In this document: positions 17,421 through 25,625 of the stretch, piece after piece
How positions within the stretch are numbered: position 1 is the stretch's first letter
Layout: every line of letters starts with the position of its first letter
NCBI GenBank assembly: GCA_045596625.1
Contig: JAZOCU010000030.1
Span: 1-44,114 of the forward strand
Direction of reading: 5' to 3'
From: Firm-04 sp045596625
GTDB taxonomy: Bacteria; Bacillota; Clostridia; Oscillospirales; Ruminococcaceae
Length of the DNA: 44,114 bases
The notes under the pieces: generated by a model
The model's input: the letters and a program-made list of their open reading frames with translations, nothing else
Database searches by the model: none
What the model was told of the DNA's origin: nothing
Translations under genes and position numbers: made by a program

Positions 17421-17462
17421 GATTGATATGGTTTCCGACAAAAAGGAAACCTACCTCCTTTC
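17418..17462 (-). promoter_or_regulatory. hisD ribosome site separated from its ATG by a hairpin
   Basis: Order on the minus strand: GAAAGGAGG, then stem GGTTTCC (17445-17451), 8-nt loop, GGAAACC (17430-17436), 9 nt, ATG at 17420. With the hairpin folded, the effective Shine-Dalgarno to ATG distance is about 11 nt; unfolded, an in-frame TTG in the loop would be closer. This decides the start call. Confidence 0.6.
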
Positions 17463-17488
17463 GGGATGGGAATATGTAAAATCGTCGG

Positions 17489-17520
17489 GCATCCGAGCAG
17501 TCAATGTGTGGGATGCTCGG
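17489..17520 (-). promoter_or_regulatory. overlapping alternative hairpins at the hisG-hisD joint
   Basis: Two mutually exclusive stems overlap the hisG stop codon: CCGAGCA/TGCTCGG (17493-17499 with 17514-17520) and GCATCC/GGATGC (17489-17494 with 17511-17516). A short T-run (ATTTTA) follows the second. Possibly an intra-operon attenuator or processing site; function not known. Confidence 0.45.
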
Positions 17521-18148
17521 CAAAATAGCGTTCAATATTGGTGGTCAGCGCTTCGATTTCGGTTTGGCGCAGCTTCATGCTGACGGTATTGGCGATCAAT
17601 CTTGCGGAGATTTTGCATACATCCTCAAAGACCTCCAGACCGTTTTCTTTCAGCGTTGTACCGGTTTCCACGATATCCACAATACCATCGGACAGTTCGA
17701 GCAAAGGTGCCAGCTCCACAGAGCCTTCGATCTTTACCACATCGATATCCATGCCCTTGCTTTCAAAGAATGCTCTGGCTACATTGGGATATTTGGTTGC
17801 AATGGTCTTGACGGAAAAACCGTTATAGAAATCAGTACCTTTTTTGACGGCAAGTGCAAATTTGCATCTGCCAAACCCCAGATCCAGCAATTCATAGAAT
17901 TTTCCCTGCATTTCCATGATGGTATCTTTGCCCACCACGCCCAGATCACAAACACCGTGCTCCACATAGGTGATGACATCGGCAGCTTTGGCAAGAACGA
18001 CCTCCATATTGCCATTGGGAATGGGCAGGATCAGACGACGGCCCTTATTGCGTACCATTTCGCAGTCATAGCCAAGACTTTCCAGTAAACCCAGGGTATC
18101 CTTTTCCAGTCTGCCCTTGGTCAGAGCAATTCGTAATGGACGGCTCAT
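17501..18148 (-). CDS. hisG: ATP phosphoribosyltransferase, short catalytic subunit
   Basis: First, committed step of histidine synthesis: ATP plus PRPP. The 215-residue short form lacks the C-terminal regulatory domain and needs HisZ. Visible motifs: LRIALTKGRLEKDT, YVEHGVCDLGVVGKD, and the PRPP loop DGIVDIVETGTTLKENGL. It overlaps hisZ by 4 nt. As in other HisZG systems, histidine feedback acts on the complex; that is family knowledge. Confidence 0.97.
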   Translation of the reverse strand: MSRPLRIALTKGRLEKDTLGLLESLGYDCEMVRNKGRRLILPIPNGNMEVVLAKAADVITYVEHGVCDLGVVGKDTIMEMQGKFYELLDLGFGRCKFALAVKKGTDFYNGFSVKTIATKYPNVARAFFESKGMDIDVVKIEGSVELAPLLELSDGIVDIVETGTTLKENGLEVFEDVCKISARLIANTVSMKLRQTEIEALTTNIERYFAEHPTH

Positions 18149-19344
18149 GCGTTGTCCTCCGTTTCTGCATCGGTAATGGGAAATACGTTCTGAATGCCTT
18201 GTGCTTTGGCATATGCCTGTGCTTCAGCAAGGGTATTACAGAGAGAATGCTCTGTGACAAGGCCTTTGGCTCTGAGTGTTTCGGCGGCAGCAATGGCATT
18301 GGCTTCCAACCCGGGTGCAGCCCAGATCAGCACATCGCTGACCGGTCTTGCGGCCGGATCGGCAGCATTCTGTTTGGAAAGCACCTTGACCAGCGCATCC
18401 ACATTGACGGCAAAGCCGGTTGCCGGAACGTCATAGCCGAATTCAGCGATCAGTTTATCGTAACGGCCGCCGGAAAGGATCTCTTCACCATAGCCGGAAA
18501 GATAGCCGCGCAGGATCATACCGGTATAATAATCGGTGCGATGTACCATGCTCAGATCCACTGTAACGCGTTCTTTTCCTGCTATTTGGGTTACGGTCTG
18601 CCAAAGACTCTTAAGAGAATCAAGAATTGCGGCAAAGCGTTCTCCGGGACAAAGTGCAGCAGCCTTTTCAAAGACCTCTTCGCCGCCGAACAGTCGAGGC
18701 AGCATACGCAGCGCTTCGGTAATGGGAGATGCGGGCAAGGTATCCAGCAGATCCCCCAAGGCAGGGAAGTTTTTATCCTCTACATAATCACGGATGCTTT
18801 CCTTGAGCTGCTTGGAAACAGTCAGCTGATCGGTCAGTTCCCGGAAAAATGCTGCATTGCCAAGCTCCAGACGATATTCGGTATCACAGGAAGCCAGCAC
18901 ATCCACAGCAGCGGCAATGACCTCCAGATCTGCCATACGGGAATCAGAACCGATCAGTTCGATTCCCGATTGTGTGACCTCATCATCTCTGCCTTTGAGA
19001 GAGGGCGAACTGATATGAATGCTCTGATTATAGTATAAGCGCAGCGGAAGTGCCGCATCGCGCAGACGCGTGGCACAGACACGGGCGATTGGTATGGTAT
19101 TATCGGGCCGCAGCACCAGTAATCTGCCCTTGTTGTCGGTGAGCTTATACATTTTCTCCTGAGGGAAGGGTCTTGCCTCACGATTGAAAACATCATAGAA
19201 TTCCAGTGTCGGTGTGATGATCTCACTATATCCTCTGGCGACAAATAAATGACGCAGACGAGATTCTACCTCTCGACGCAGAGTGCATTCAGCAAAGAGT
19301 GCATCTCTGGTGCCTTCCGGCGTAATTAAATCAAAGCGATTCAT
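18145..19344 (-). CDS. hisZ: ATP phosphoribosyltransferase regulatory subunit
   Basis: A paralogue of histidyl-tRNA synthetase that lacks aminoacylation and forms a complex with short HisG. The 399-residue protein starts LITPEGTRDALFAEC, and shows the motif-2-like FPQEKMYKLTDNKGRLLVLRPD and the late GGRYDKLIAEFGYDVPATGFAVNVDAL. The adjacent short hisG, and its size below full HisS (about 420 plus an anticodon domain), argue for HisZ. First gene of the main his operon; ATG follows AAAGGG. Confidence 0.95.
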   Translation of the reverse strand: MNRFDLITPEGTRDALFAECTLRREVESRLRHLFVARGYSEIITPTLEFYDVFNREARPFPQEKMYKLTDNKGRLLVLRPDNTIPIARVCATRLRDAALPLRLYYNQSIHISSPSLKGRDDEVTQSGIELIGSDSRMADLEVIAAAVDVLASCDTEYRLELGNAAFFRELTDQLTVSKQLKESIRDYVEDKNFPALGDLLDTLPASPITEALRMLPRLFGGEEVFEKAAALCPGERFAAILDSLKSLWQTVTQIAGKERVTVDLSMVHRTDYYTGMILRGYLSGYGEEILSGGRYDKLIAEFGYDVPATGFAVNVDALVKVLSKQNAADPAARPVSDVLIWAAPGLEANAIAAAETLRAKGLVTEHSLCNTLAEAQAYAKAQGIQNVFPITDAETEDNA

Positions 19345-19381
19345 AATTGATACCCTTTCGGTTATATTGACACTTTAGCGT

Positions 19382-19421
19382 GTTACTACGTTACTATGGT
19401 ATCATGTTACCACGATACTAC
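19382..19421. repeat. five tandem 8-bp repeats in the his promoter (putative operator)
   Basis: On the plus strand five consecutive octamers read GTTACTAC, GTTACTAT, GGTATCAT, GTTACCAC, GATACTAC, so the consensus is about GTTACYAY with an exact 8-bp period. The array covers the -10 box and the likely start site of the hisZ promoter and includes the dyad GGTATCATGTTACC. Repressors of the TrpR family (including the YerC/HisR group predicted for histidine genes in Firmicutes) bind tandem half-sites 8 bp apart, so this is a plausible operator. The regulator itself is not in the window. Confidence 0.6.
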
Positions 19422-19432
19422 AGAAAAGTCAA
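19404..19432 (-). promoter_or_regulatory. promoter of the main his operon
   Basis: Minus strand TTGACT (19427-19432), 17-bp spacer, TAACAT (19404-19409). It begins 2 nt after the polC stop codon and lies about 60 nt upstream of hisZ. A second overlapping TTGACT sits 5 bp further upstream. There is no room for a T-box or peptide attenuator, so control probably acts at initiation. Confidence 0.8.
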
Positions 19433-19433
19433 G

Positions 19434-22400
19434 TCAAAACAGCGAAAGCTGATTGGATTTTGGCAGATTGCCTAAAGCACCGATCTGATCGAGTGTTTCG
19501 ATTATAGCTTTTGATACACCACTCTGGATCTGGAATTCTTCCACAGAGATAAAATCACCCTTCTGAGCGGTTTCATAGAGCTTTTCGGCAGCCTTTCCGC
19601 CGATGCCGTCGATGGCAGAGAAGGGGATGCGCACCTTGCCATCCTCAATTTTATAGCGATGTGCCTCGGAATGATACAGATCTACCGGCAGGAATTCATA
19701 GCCTCTCGACATCATTTCATTGACGATCATGAGAATATCCATCAGATCATTCTCTTTTTTAGAGCGTTCTTTTTTACCTTTGCGGTCCAGTTCATCGATC
19801 TTGTTTCGCACAGCACCGATACCCTGTACGGCAAGCGCAGCATCAAAATCATCGCCTCTTACGGTAAAGTAAACGGTATAGAATTCCAGTGGTTTATAGA
19901 GCTTGAACCAGCCCAGCTTGATGGCGGCAATAACATAGGCTGCGGCGTGTGCCTTCGGGAACATATACTTGATTTTCAGACAGCTTTCGATATACCAATC
20001 CGGAACATTATGGTCCTTGAGCATTTGGATGCGTTCGGGTGTAAAGGTCTTGGGGGCTTTTCCCTTACGGGTATCCTCCATGATCTGAAACGCCTCTTTT
20101 GGTTCAACGCCGTGATAGAGCAGATAGGTCATAATACTGTCACGGGTACCGATCACATCGGAAATGGTACAGATTTTATTGGCAATGAGATCCTGTGCAT
20201 TGCCAAGCCATACATCCTCGCCGTGAGAGAGTCCCGAAATCTGTAAAAAGTCAGAAAACAATTTGGGCTTTGCATCCAGCAGCATACCGATGGTAAAGCC
20301 GGTACCCATTTCGGGAATACCGAGGCTGCCTGTTTTGCAGTAGATTTCTTTTTCGTCTACACCCAGCACAGAGCAATCGGTGCACATTTGCAGCACCTTG
20401 GGATCTGTTGCGGGCACATCTGCGATTTTGATGCCGGTAGCATCCTCCAGATGCTTGTAGAAGGTAGGTACCACATGTCCCAGCTCATCCAGCTTCAGGA
20501 TCGTGTCATGGAGGCTGTGGAAATCGAAATGTGTGGTGATAACATTTGTTTCACCGGATTCATCCGGTTCACCGGGCTGTTGTACGGGGGTAAAATCAAA
20601 GATATCGAAATCCTCGGGTACAACTACCATACCGCCGGGATGCTGACCGGTGGTTTTTTTAACGCCGACGCAGCCGGCTACCAGACGGTTGATTTCGCTG
20701 TTGTTTACGGAGATGCCGCAATCCTCCAGATAATGCTTTACATAGCCGTATGCAATTTTATCCTGCACACCGCTGATGGTACCGGCTTTGAACACATTGG
20801 CTCTGCCGAACAGCTCTTCGGTATAGCGGTGGGATTCGGACTGGAATTCTCCTGAAAAATTCTGGTCGATATCGGGCGCTTTATCTCCATCAAAGCCAAG
20901 GAAGGTTTCAAAGGGGATATCATGACCGTCACGTTTTAATGGGGTACCGCATTTCGGACAGTCTTTTGCAGGCAGATCAAAACCTGAGCCATAGGTGCCA
21001 TCGGTAATGAATTCGGAATATTTACATTGTGGACAGGCATAATGCGGCACCAGCGGGTTGACTTCAGAGATACCTGCCATACTGGCAACAAAGGAGGAGC
21101 CAACAGAGCCTCTGGAGCCGACCAGATAGCCATGTGCCTCGGAATTGGCAACCAGCTTCTGAGCGATCATATACAGTACCGAAAAGCCATGCTTGATGAT
21201 CGAGCCAAGCTCTCTGTCCAAACGCTTTTGTACGATTTCGGGCAGCGGTGAGCCATAGATGCTTTCGGCAGTTTCGGTAGTAATACGTTTGAGATCTTCT
21301 TCCGCACCGGGAATTGAGGGAGTGAAGGTACCTTTCGGAATGGCATGGCAGGCATCGATCTTATCTGCAATGCGATTGGGGTTTTCCACCACGACTTCGT
21401 AGGCACGGTCGCCCAGATAGTCGAATTCCTCCAGCATTTCATCGGTGGTACGGAAATACAGCGGTGCTTGATCACCGGCATCGTCAAAGCCATTGCCTGA
21501 TTGCAGGATCTCACGGTAGATGGCATCTTTTTTATCCATGAAATGCACATCACAGGTAGCAACAACAGGAATTCCCAGCTTATCACCGATCCGAAGTACT
21601 GTACGGTTATACTCCCGCAGATCTTCCTCGGTCTGTGCCGGAAATTTATCGCTGCGGAGCATAAATCGGTTATTGCCAATGGGTTGGATCTCGAGATAAT
21701 CGTAGAAGCCAGCAAGCTTCAGCAGTTCCTTTTCGGGCTTTCCCTCAATGATTGCCGTAAACAATTCGCCGGCTTCGCAGGCGCTGCCAAAGAGCAGTCC
21801 TTCCCGATGTTTTAGGAGCACCGATTTGGGGATCAGCGGTTTTTTGTAGAAATAATCCAGCTGACTGTATGAAACCAGACGATACAGGTTCTTCATACCC
21901 GTCTGATTCTTTGCCAGAATGATCTGGTGGAAGGATTTGAGCTTTCTCGGATCGATAGTAGGCAGCTTGGTATTGAATTCCGCCAATGTGGACAGCTTTT
22001 GATTTTTGATCAGCCGTTCTGAAAGTGCGATGTAGATCTTTGCCAGCATACAGGCATCATCAGAGGCACGGTGATGATCGAATTTTCCAAGCTTCAGATG
22101 CTTTGCTACAATATTGAGCTTATGCTTTGCAAGTTCCGGAAGCATTGCCCGGCACAGCACCAGTGTATCCAGTGTGACAAAGGGATACTGAATGCCATGC
22201 CGCTGAAACACCGCACGCAAAAAGGCGGTATCAAAGCTTGCATTATGTGCGATCAGTACAGGATTATTGCCGCAGAATGCCAGAAAATCGGCAACTGCCT
22301 TCTGTTCCTCCGGCGCATTCTGCACCATTTCATCGGTGATACCTGTCAGTTCTGTAATATTATCGGGGATCGGTCGCTTGGGATTAACAAAGGTCTGGAA

Positions 22401-23786
22401 GCTGTCAATGATCCGCAGCCCCTTGACCTTGACTGCACCGATCTCTGTGAGGCGATCGTTGGCGGGGGAAAGCCCTGTGGTTTCTACATCGAAAACAATG
22501 ACTTCCTCTTCAATACTGCGCGGATCTGCCTGATCAATGACCTTAGCAAGCTCCAGATCATTGACGACATATGCTTCACATCCGTAAATGACACGAAAAT
22601 CCTTCATTTTTGCGGTGACATTCATAGCCTCGGGGAAGGCTTGTACAACACCGTGGTCGGTTATGGCAACCGCACGATGTCCCCATTCGTGAGCACGCTT
22701 GATGAGTGCTTCTGCAGAATTGACGGCATCCATTGCAGACATATTGGTATGCAGATGCAGCTCAACACGTTTGACAGGCGCATCATCCATCCGGCGTTCG
22801 GGCTGATAGGCACTGATGCTGTTGGGCTTAATGATAATATCGTGATCATATTCATCATAAGCGACAGCGCCGTAGATCAGCAGATTGGCACCACGCTTGC
22901 ATTCTTTCACAGGAAAATCGGCAAGCTTTTCTTCATCAAGGAACATCTTCACCAACAGACTGCCTGTATAATCGGTGACAGGAAATGTCAGCAGCGTTTT
23001 ACCGTTCTTGAGTGTGCGGGTATCCACTGCGCCGAACACCTCACAGGCGATACATACTCTGCCGATGGTATTAAGATTGGCAACCACCTCGCAGATCGGA
23101 ACGGGCGTTTCCCTGATCTTTCTGCCGTAGATCACAGAAAGATCCTCCTTATCCGGCGCTTTTAGCTGAATGGGAGCAGCATCGGCAGGAATGGCGTTTT
23201 GCAGTACAGAAAAGGTAGGGGAAGCCTCTGCTTCCTGATGCTCTGCGGGCAGAACAGGCGGCGGCAGGGTAGCCAGCACCTCTGCCTGCATGGATTGGTG
23301 CAGTTCGGGTGAGATATGCTGGGTATCTCCGTCGAAGCGAATGGTCAGATTACGTGAGAAAATGGTACGGATTGCCCGTGTGAGTTCCTCACGAAACCGA
23401 GTGGATTCCAAGATATCGCTACCGCCATGCATTAACGTGATCGTAAGAATATCATTTTCGAGAGAAAGTCCTGCATTTTCGAGAAAGCCATTGATCATAG
23501 GCAGATCTCGGCGCAGAGAGAGAAACAGATCGGGCAATACGGAAACAGAAAGGCTTTCTGCAGGATAACGGCAAAGCAAACGGACCGCCTGGATTCCAAA
23601 GCGGTCTGTCAGCTCCGTTTCAAATGCCGAAAGTTCAGCAAAGGGGATTGGGGCATCGAATTCGGTTTCAAAATATAAACGGGAACGATCGGCATTGGCC
23701 ATCACACGGCGAATTCTGCCGTTTAATATGACATCTGGGAGCTTTGCGCTGTATTCACGCAGGAATTCACGCAGTGTCTGCATCAT
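19434..23786 (-). CDS. polC: DNA polymerase III alpha subunit, Gram-positive PolC type
   Basis: Main replicative polymerase with built-in proofreading, 1450 residues (normal for PolC). In order: N-terminal domain; OB-fold (about 235-310); a PHP domain that is split, starting VELHLHTNMSAMDAVN near 343; an inserted DEDDh exonuclease starting VFDVETTGLSP near 430; the rest of PHP; a four-cysteine zinc site (CPQC...CPKCG) near 915; palm aspartates in APDIDQNFSGEFQ near 970; and the fingers with GQHPGGMVVVP. Two consecutive ATG codons at the start follow AAAGGA. It ends the pyrH-to-polC cluster; the his promoter follows directly. Confidence 0.97.
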   Translation of the reverse strand: MMQTLREFLREYSAKLPDVILNGRIRRVMANADRSRLYFETEFDAPIPFAELSAFETELTDRFGIQAVRLLCRYPAESLSVSVLPDLFLSLRRDLPMINGFLENAGLSLENDILTITLMHGGSDILESTRFREELTRAIRTIFSRNLTIRFDGDTQHISPELHQSMQAEVLATLPPPVLPAEHQEAEASPTFSVLQNAIPADAAPIQLKAPDKEDLSVIYGRKIRETPVPICEVVANLNTIGRVCIACEVFGAVDTRTLKNGKTLLTFPVTDYTGSLLVKMFLDEEKLADFPVKECKRGANLLIYGAVAYDEYDHDIIIKPNSISAYQPERRMDDAPVKRVELHLHTNMSAMDAVNSAEALIKRAHEWGHRAVAITDHGVVQAFPEAMNVTAKMKDFRVIYGCEAYVVNDLELAKVIDQADPRSIEEEVIVFDVETTGLSPANDRLTEIGAVKVKGLRIIDSFQTFVNPKRPIPDNITELTGITDEMVQNAPEEQKAVADFLAFCGNNPVLIAHNASFDTAFLRAVFQRHGIQYPFVTLDTLVLCRAMLPELAKHKLNIVAKHLKLGKFDHHRASDDACMLAKIYIALSERLIKNQKLSTLAEFNTKLPTIDPRKLKSFHQIILAKNQTGMKNLYRLVSYSQLDYFYKKPLIPKSVLLKHREGLLFGSACEAGELFTAIIEGKPEKELLKLAGFYDYLEIQPIGNNRFMLRSDKFPAQTEEDLREYNRTVLRIGDKLGIPVVATCDVHFMDKKDAIYREILQSGNGFDDAGDQAPLYFRTTDEMLEEFDYLGDRAYEVVVENPNRIADKIDACHAIPKGTFTPSIPGAEEDLKRITTETAESIYGSPLPEIVQKRLDRELGSIIKHGFSVLYMIAQKLVANSEAHGYLVGSRGSVGSSFVASMAGISEVNPLVPHYACPQCKYSEFITDGTYGSGFDLPAKDCPKCGTPLKRDGHDIPFETFLGFDGDKAPDIDQNFSGEFQSESHRYTEELFGRANVFKAGTISGVQDKIAYGYVKHYLEDCGISVNNSEINRLVAGCVGVKKTTGQHPGGMVVVPEDFDIFDFTPVQQPGEPDESGETNVITTHFDFHSLHDTILKLDELGHVVPTFYKHLEDATGIKIADVPATDPKVLQMCTDCSVLGVDEKEIYCKTGSLGIPEMGTGFTIGMLLDAKPKLFSDFLQISGLSHGEDVWLGNAQDLIANKICTISDVIGTRDSIMTYLLYHGVEPKEAFQIMEDTRKGKAPKTFTPERIQMLKDHNVPDWYIESCLKIKYMFPKAHAAAYVIAAIKLGWFKLYKPLEFYTVYFTVRGDDFDAALAVQGIGAVRNKIDELDRKGKKERSKKENDLMDILMIVNEMMSRGYEFLPVDLYHSEAHRYKIEDGKVRIPFSAIDGIGGKAAEKLYETAQKGDFISVEEFQIQSGVSKAIIETLDQIGALGNLPKSNQLSLF

Positions 23787-23819
23787 GAGAGATCGAGTCC
23801 TTTCTGTCAGTTCGGGTGT

Positions 23820-23835
23820 GACGGCAGGCGCCGTC
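23820..23835. repeat. small hairpin between ispG and polC
   Basis: GACGGC-AGGC-GCCGTC lies 2 nt after the ispG stop. On the minus strand no T-run follows, so it is more likely an RNA processing or stability element than a terminator. Confidence 0.35.
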
Positions 23836-23837
23836 TT

Positions 23838-24878
23838 TTATGGTAATTGTTCGATTTCAGCCAGCAGTGCCGGTACGATCTCGGATTCGGGCACTTTACG
23901 CAGAATTTGTTCTCCACGGAACAGAACTGCACAGCCATCGCCGCCGGCAATGCCGATATCCGCTTCTCTTGCTTCGCCGGGACCGTTCACAACGCAGCCC
24001 ATGACAGCTACCTTGATATTTTTATTGCAGCTGCGCAGAGCCTTTTCTACGGCATTGGCAGCAGAAATCAGATCAATTCTGGTACGGCCGCAAGTAGGAC
24101 AGGAGATCAAAGTAACGCCTTTGCGCAATCCGATTGCCTTGAGCAGATCAATGGCAGCTTCTACTTCCTGTATAGGATCGGCAGTCAGTGAAATACGGAT
24201 GGTTTCGCCAATGCCGTCACAGAGCAGTGAGCCGATGCCGGCAGCAGATTTGATCAGTCCCATTCTGGCGGTACCGGCCTCTGTGACACCCAGATGCAGC
24301 GGATATTGACAGCGCTCCGCAGCCAGACGATAGCAGGCGATCATATTTTTGACATTGGAAGATTTGATTGAGATGACAATATCTTCGAAATCGAAGTGTT
24401 CCAGCAAAGCGGCATGCTGCATGGCACTTTCCACCAGCGCTTCGGGTGTGGGACCGCCGTATTTGGCGAGCAGTGTTTTTTCCAGCGATCCGGAATTGAC
24501 ACCGATGCGGATGGGAATTTGTTTTTCGCGGCATTTGTCTGCCACAGCCTTCACACGATCCATTGATCCGATGTTGCCGGGATTGATGCGAATTTTATCG
24601 ATACCTGCATCGGCAGCAGCCAGAGCAAGCTTATAATCGAAATGAATATCTGCCACCAAAGGAATGGACACGGCATTTTTGATGGCAGGGATGAGTGCTA
24701 CTGCCTTCTGATCGGGAATGGCAGCGCGAATGATCTCACAACCGGCAGTTTCCAGAGCCTTTGCCTGCGCCACAGAGCCTTCAATATCATCCGATCGGGT
24801 ATTGAGCATAGATTGAATATAAATGTGCTCACCGTTTAACAGGCAGTTTCCCACCTTTACCGGGTGCAGATTACGCAT
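23838..24878 (-). CDS. ispG: HMBPP synthase (MEP pathway)
   Basis: [4Fe-4S] enzyme reducing MEcPP to HMBPP, the penultimate MEP-pathway step. The 346-residue bacterial form shows the TIM-barrel stretch PLVADIHFDYKLA, KIRINPGNIG, IRIGVNSGSLE, and the cluster cysteines in SCPTCGRTRIDL and MGCVVNGPGEARE. Length is typical. It is 15 nt downstream of the membrane protein and 51 nt upstream of polC, and works in the same pathway as dxr in this cluster. Confidence 0.97.
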   Translation of the reverse strand: MRNLHPVKVGNCLLNGEHIYIQSMLNTRSDDIEGSVAQAKALETAGCEIIRAAIPDQKAVALIPAIKNAVSIPLVADIHFDYKLALAAADAGIDKIRINPGNIGSMDRVKAVADKCREKQIPIRIGVNSGSLEKTLLAKYGGPTPEALVESAMQHAALLEHFDFEDIVISIKSSNVKNMIACYRLAAERCQYPLHLGVTEAGTARMGLIKSAAGIGSLLCDGIGETIRISLTADPIQEVEAAIDLLKAIGLRKGVTLISCPTCGRTRIDLISAANAVEKALRSCNKNIKVAVMGCVVNGPGEAREADIGIAGGDGCAVLFRGEQILRKVPESEIVPALLAEIEQLP

Positions 24879-24893
24879 AAAAACACACTCCTT

Positions 24894-25592
24894 TTATTCT
24901 TGCAGCATCCAGCGGATGTGATTGCGGAATTTGACAAGGCGAACGGTTTTCGCATCGCCTGATCCTTTGGGTGCATGAAGCACATATCTGCCGTCATGCA
25001 GATAGAAAACGAAATAGCTTTCATACCATATCCTTGGTTCATAGGGAATGAGCCCTCGTCTTCGGCCCGAGCTGTGCTTCACATCATACATATGGTGGAT
25101 GGGTACATCTATGAACACAGCCGAATCGTCGATCTGTGCCCATATTTGTGATGTTTGCAGTGTATAGAGAAAAGCAACGATGCAGCCCAGCACGGTCAAC
25201 AGGCAGAGGATCACTGTAACCGTCGAAAACCCGATGCCTACTGTAATGAACAGACATATTCCGGCGGCAATGACTCCGGCAGCGAGCATTTCATTTCTGG
25301 CATCCTTATTTTCCGCCATACGGATTTCGTCGATCAGATCCTGCGTGGCGATATTCCACAGCGGCGGTTCGATCCTCGACACGATTATACGTTCATCGGG
25401 TGTGAGATGCTGTTCATAGCAAAAGCAGATGAGCAATACGATAAGAGGTGCCAAGAAAAAAGCGGCAATTGTAGTATCGATTTTCAGGTCAAGAGCCAAA
25501 AACAGAAGTGGTGTAAGAAATGCAGCAGCCAGCGCCAGATAAATGGGATATTGTTTTCCACCGAAAGGGCAGGCATATTTCAGGCGCTTCAT
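24894..25592 (-). CDS. hypothetical four-helix membrane protein between rseP and ispG
   Basis: A 232-residue protein of unknown function. Two hydrophobic helices at about 18-62 (PIYLALAAAFLTPLLFLALDL; IAAFFLAPLIVLLICFCYEQ), a charged loop, two more at about 103-145 (AAGVIAAGICLFITVGIGF; VILCLLTVLGCIVAFLYTL), then a soluble C-terminal part of about 85 residues with basic patches (GRRRGLIPYEPRIWYESYFVFYL). The C-terminal part resembles YcxB/PH-like tails of small Firmicute membrane proteins in general look, but I cannot name a family. The ATG at 25592 follows AGGAGG. Within the conserved rseP-ispG arrangement this gene is an insertion. It probably shares the operon transcript. Confidence 0.75.
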   Translation of the reverse strand: MKRLKYACPFGGKQYPIYLALAAAFLTPLLFLALDLKIDTTIAAFFLAPLIVLLICFCYEQHLTPDERIIVSRIEPPLWNIATQDLIDEIRMAENKDARNEMLAAGVIAAGICLFITVGIGFSTVTVILCLLTVLGCIVAFLYTLQTSQIWAQIDDSAVFIDVPIHHMYDVKHSSGRRRGLIPYEPRIWYESYFVFYLHDGRYVLHAPKGSGDAKTVRLVKFRNHIRWMLQE

Positions 25593-25625
25593 CGTGTTTC
25601 GCCTCCTCTTTTGATGAGACAATGG

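Noticed and set aside
18145..19344. histidyl-tRNA synthetase instead of HisZ
   Set aside because: Adjacent to a short-form hisG and first in a his operon; the length and lack of a typical anticodon-binding C-terminus fit HisZ.
19345..19433. T-box or histidine leader peptide before hisZ
   Set aside because: The predicted leader is about 50 nt, with no run of His codons and no T-box core.
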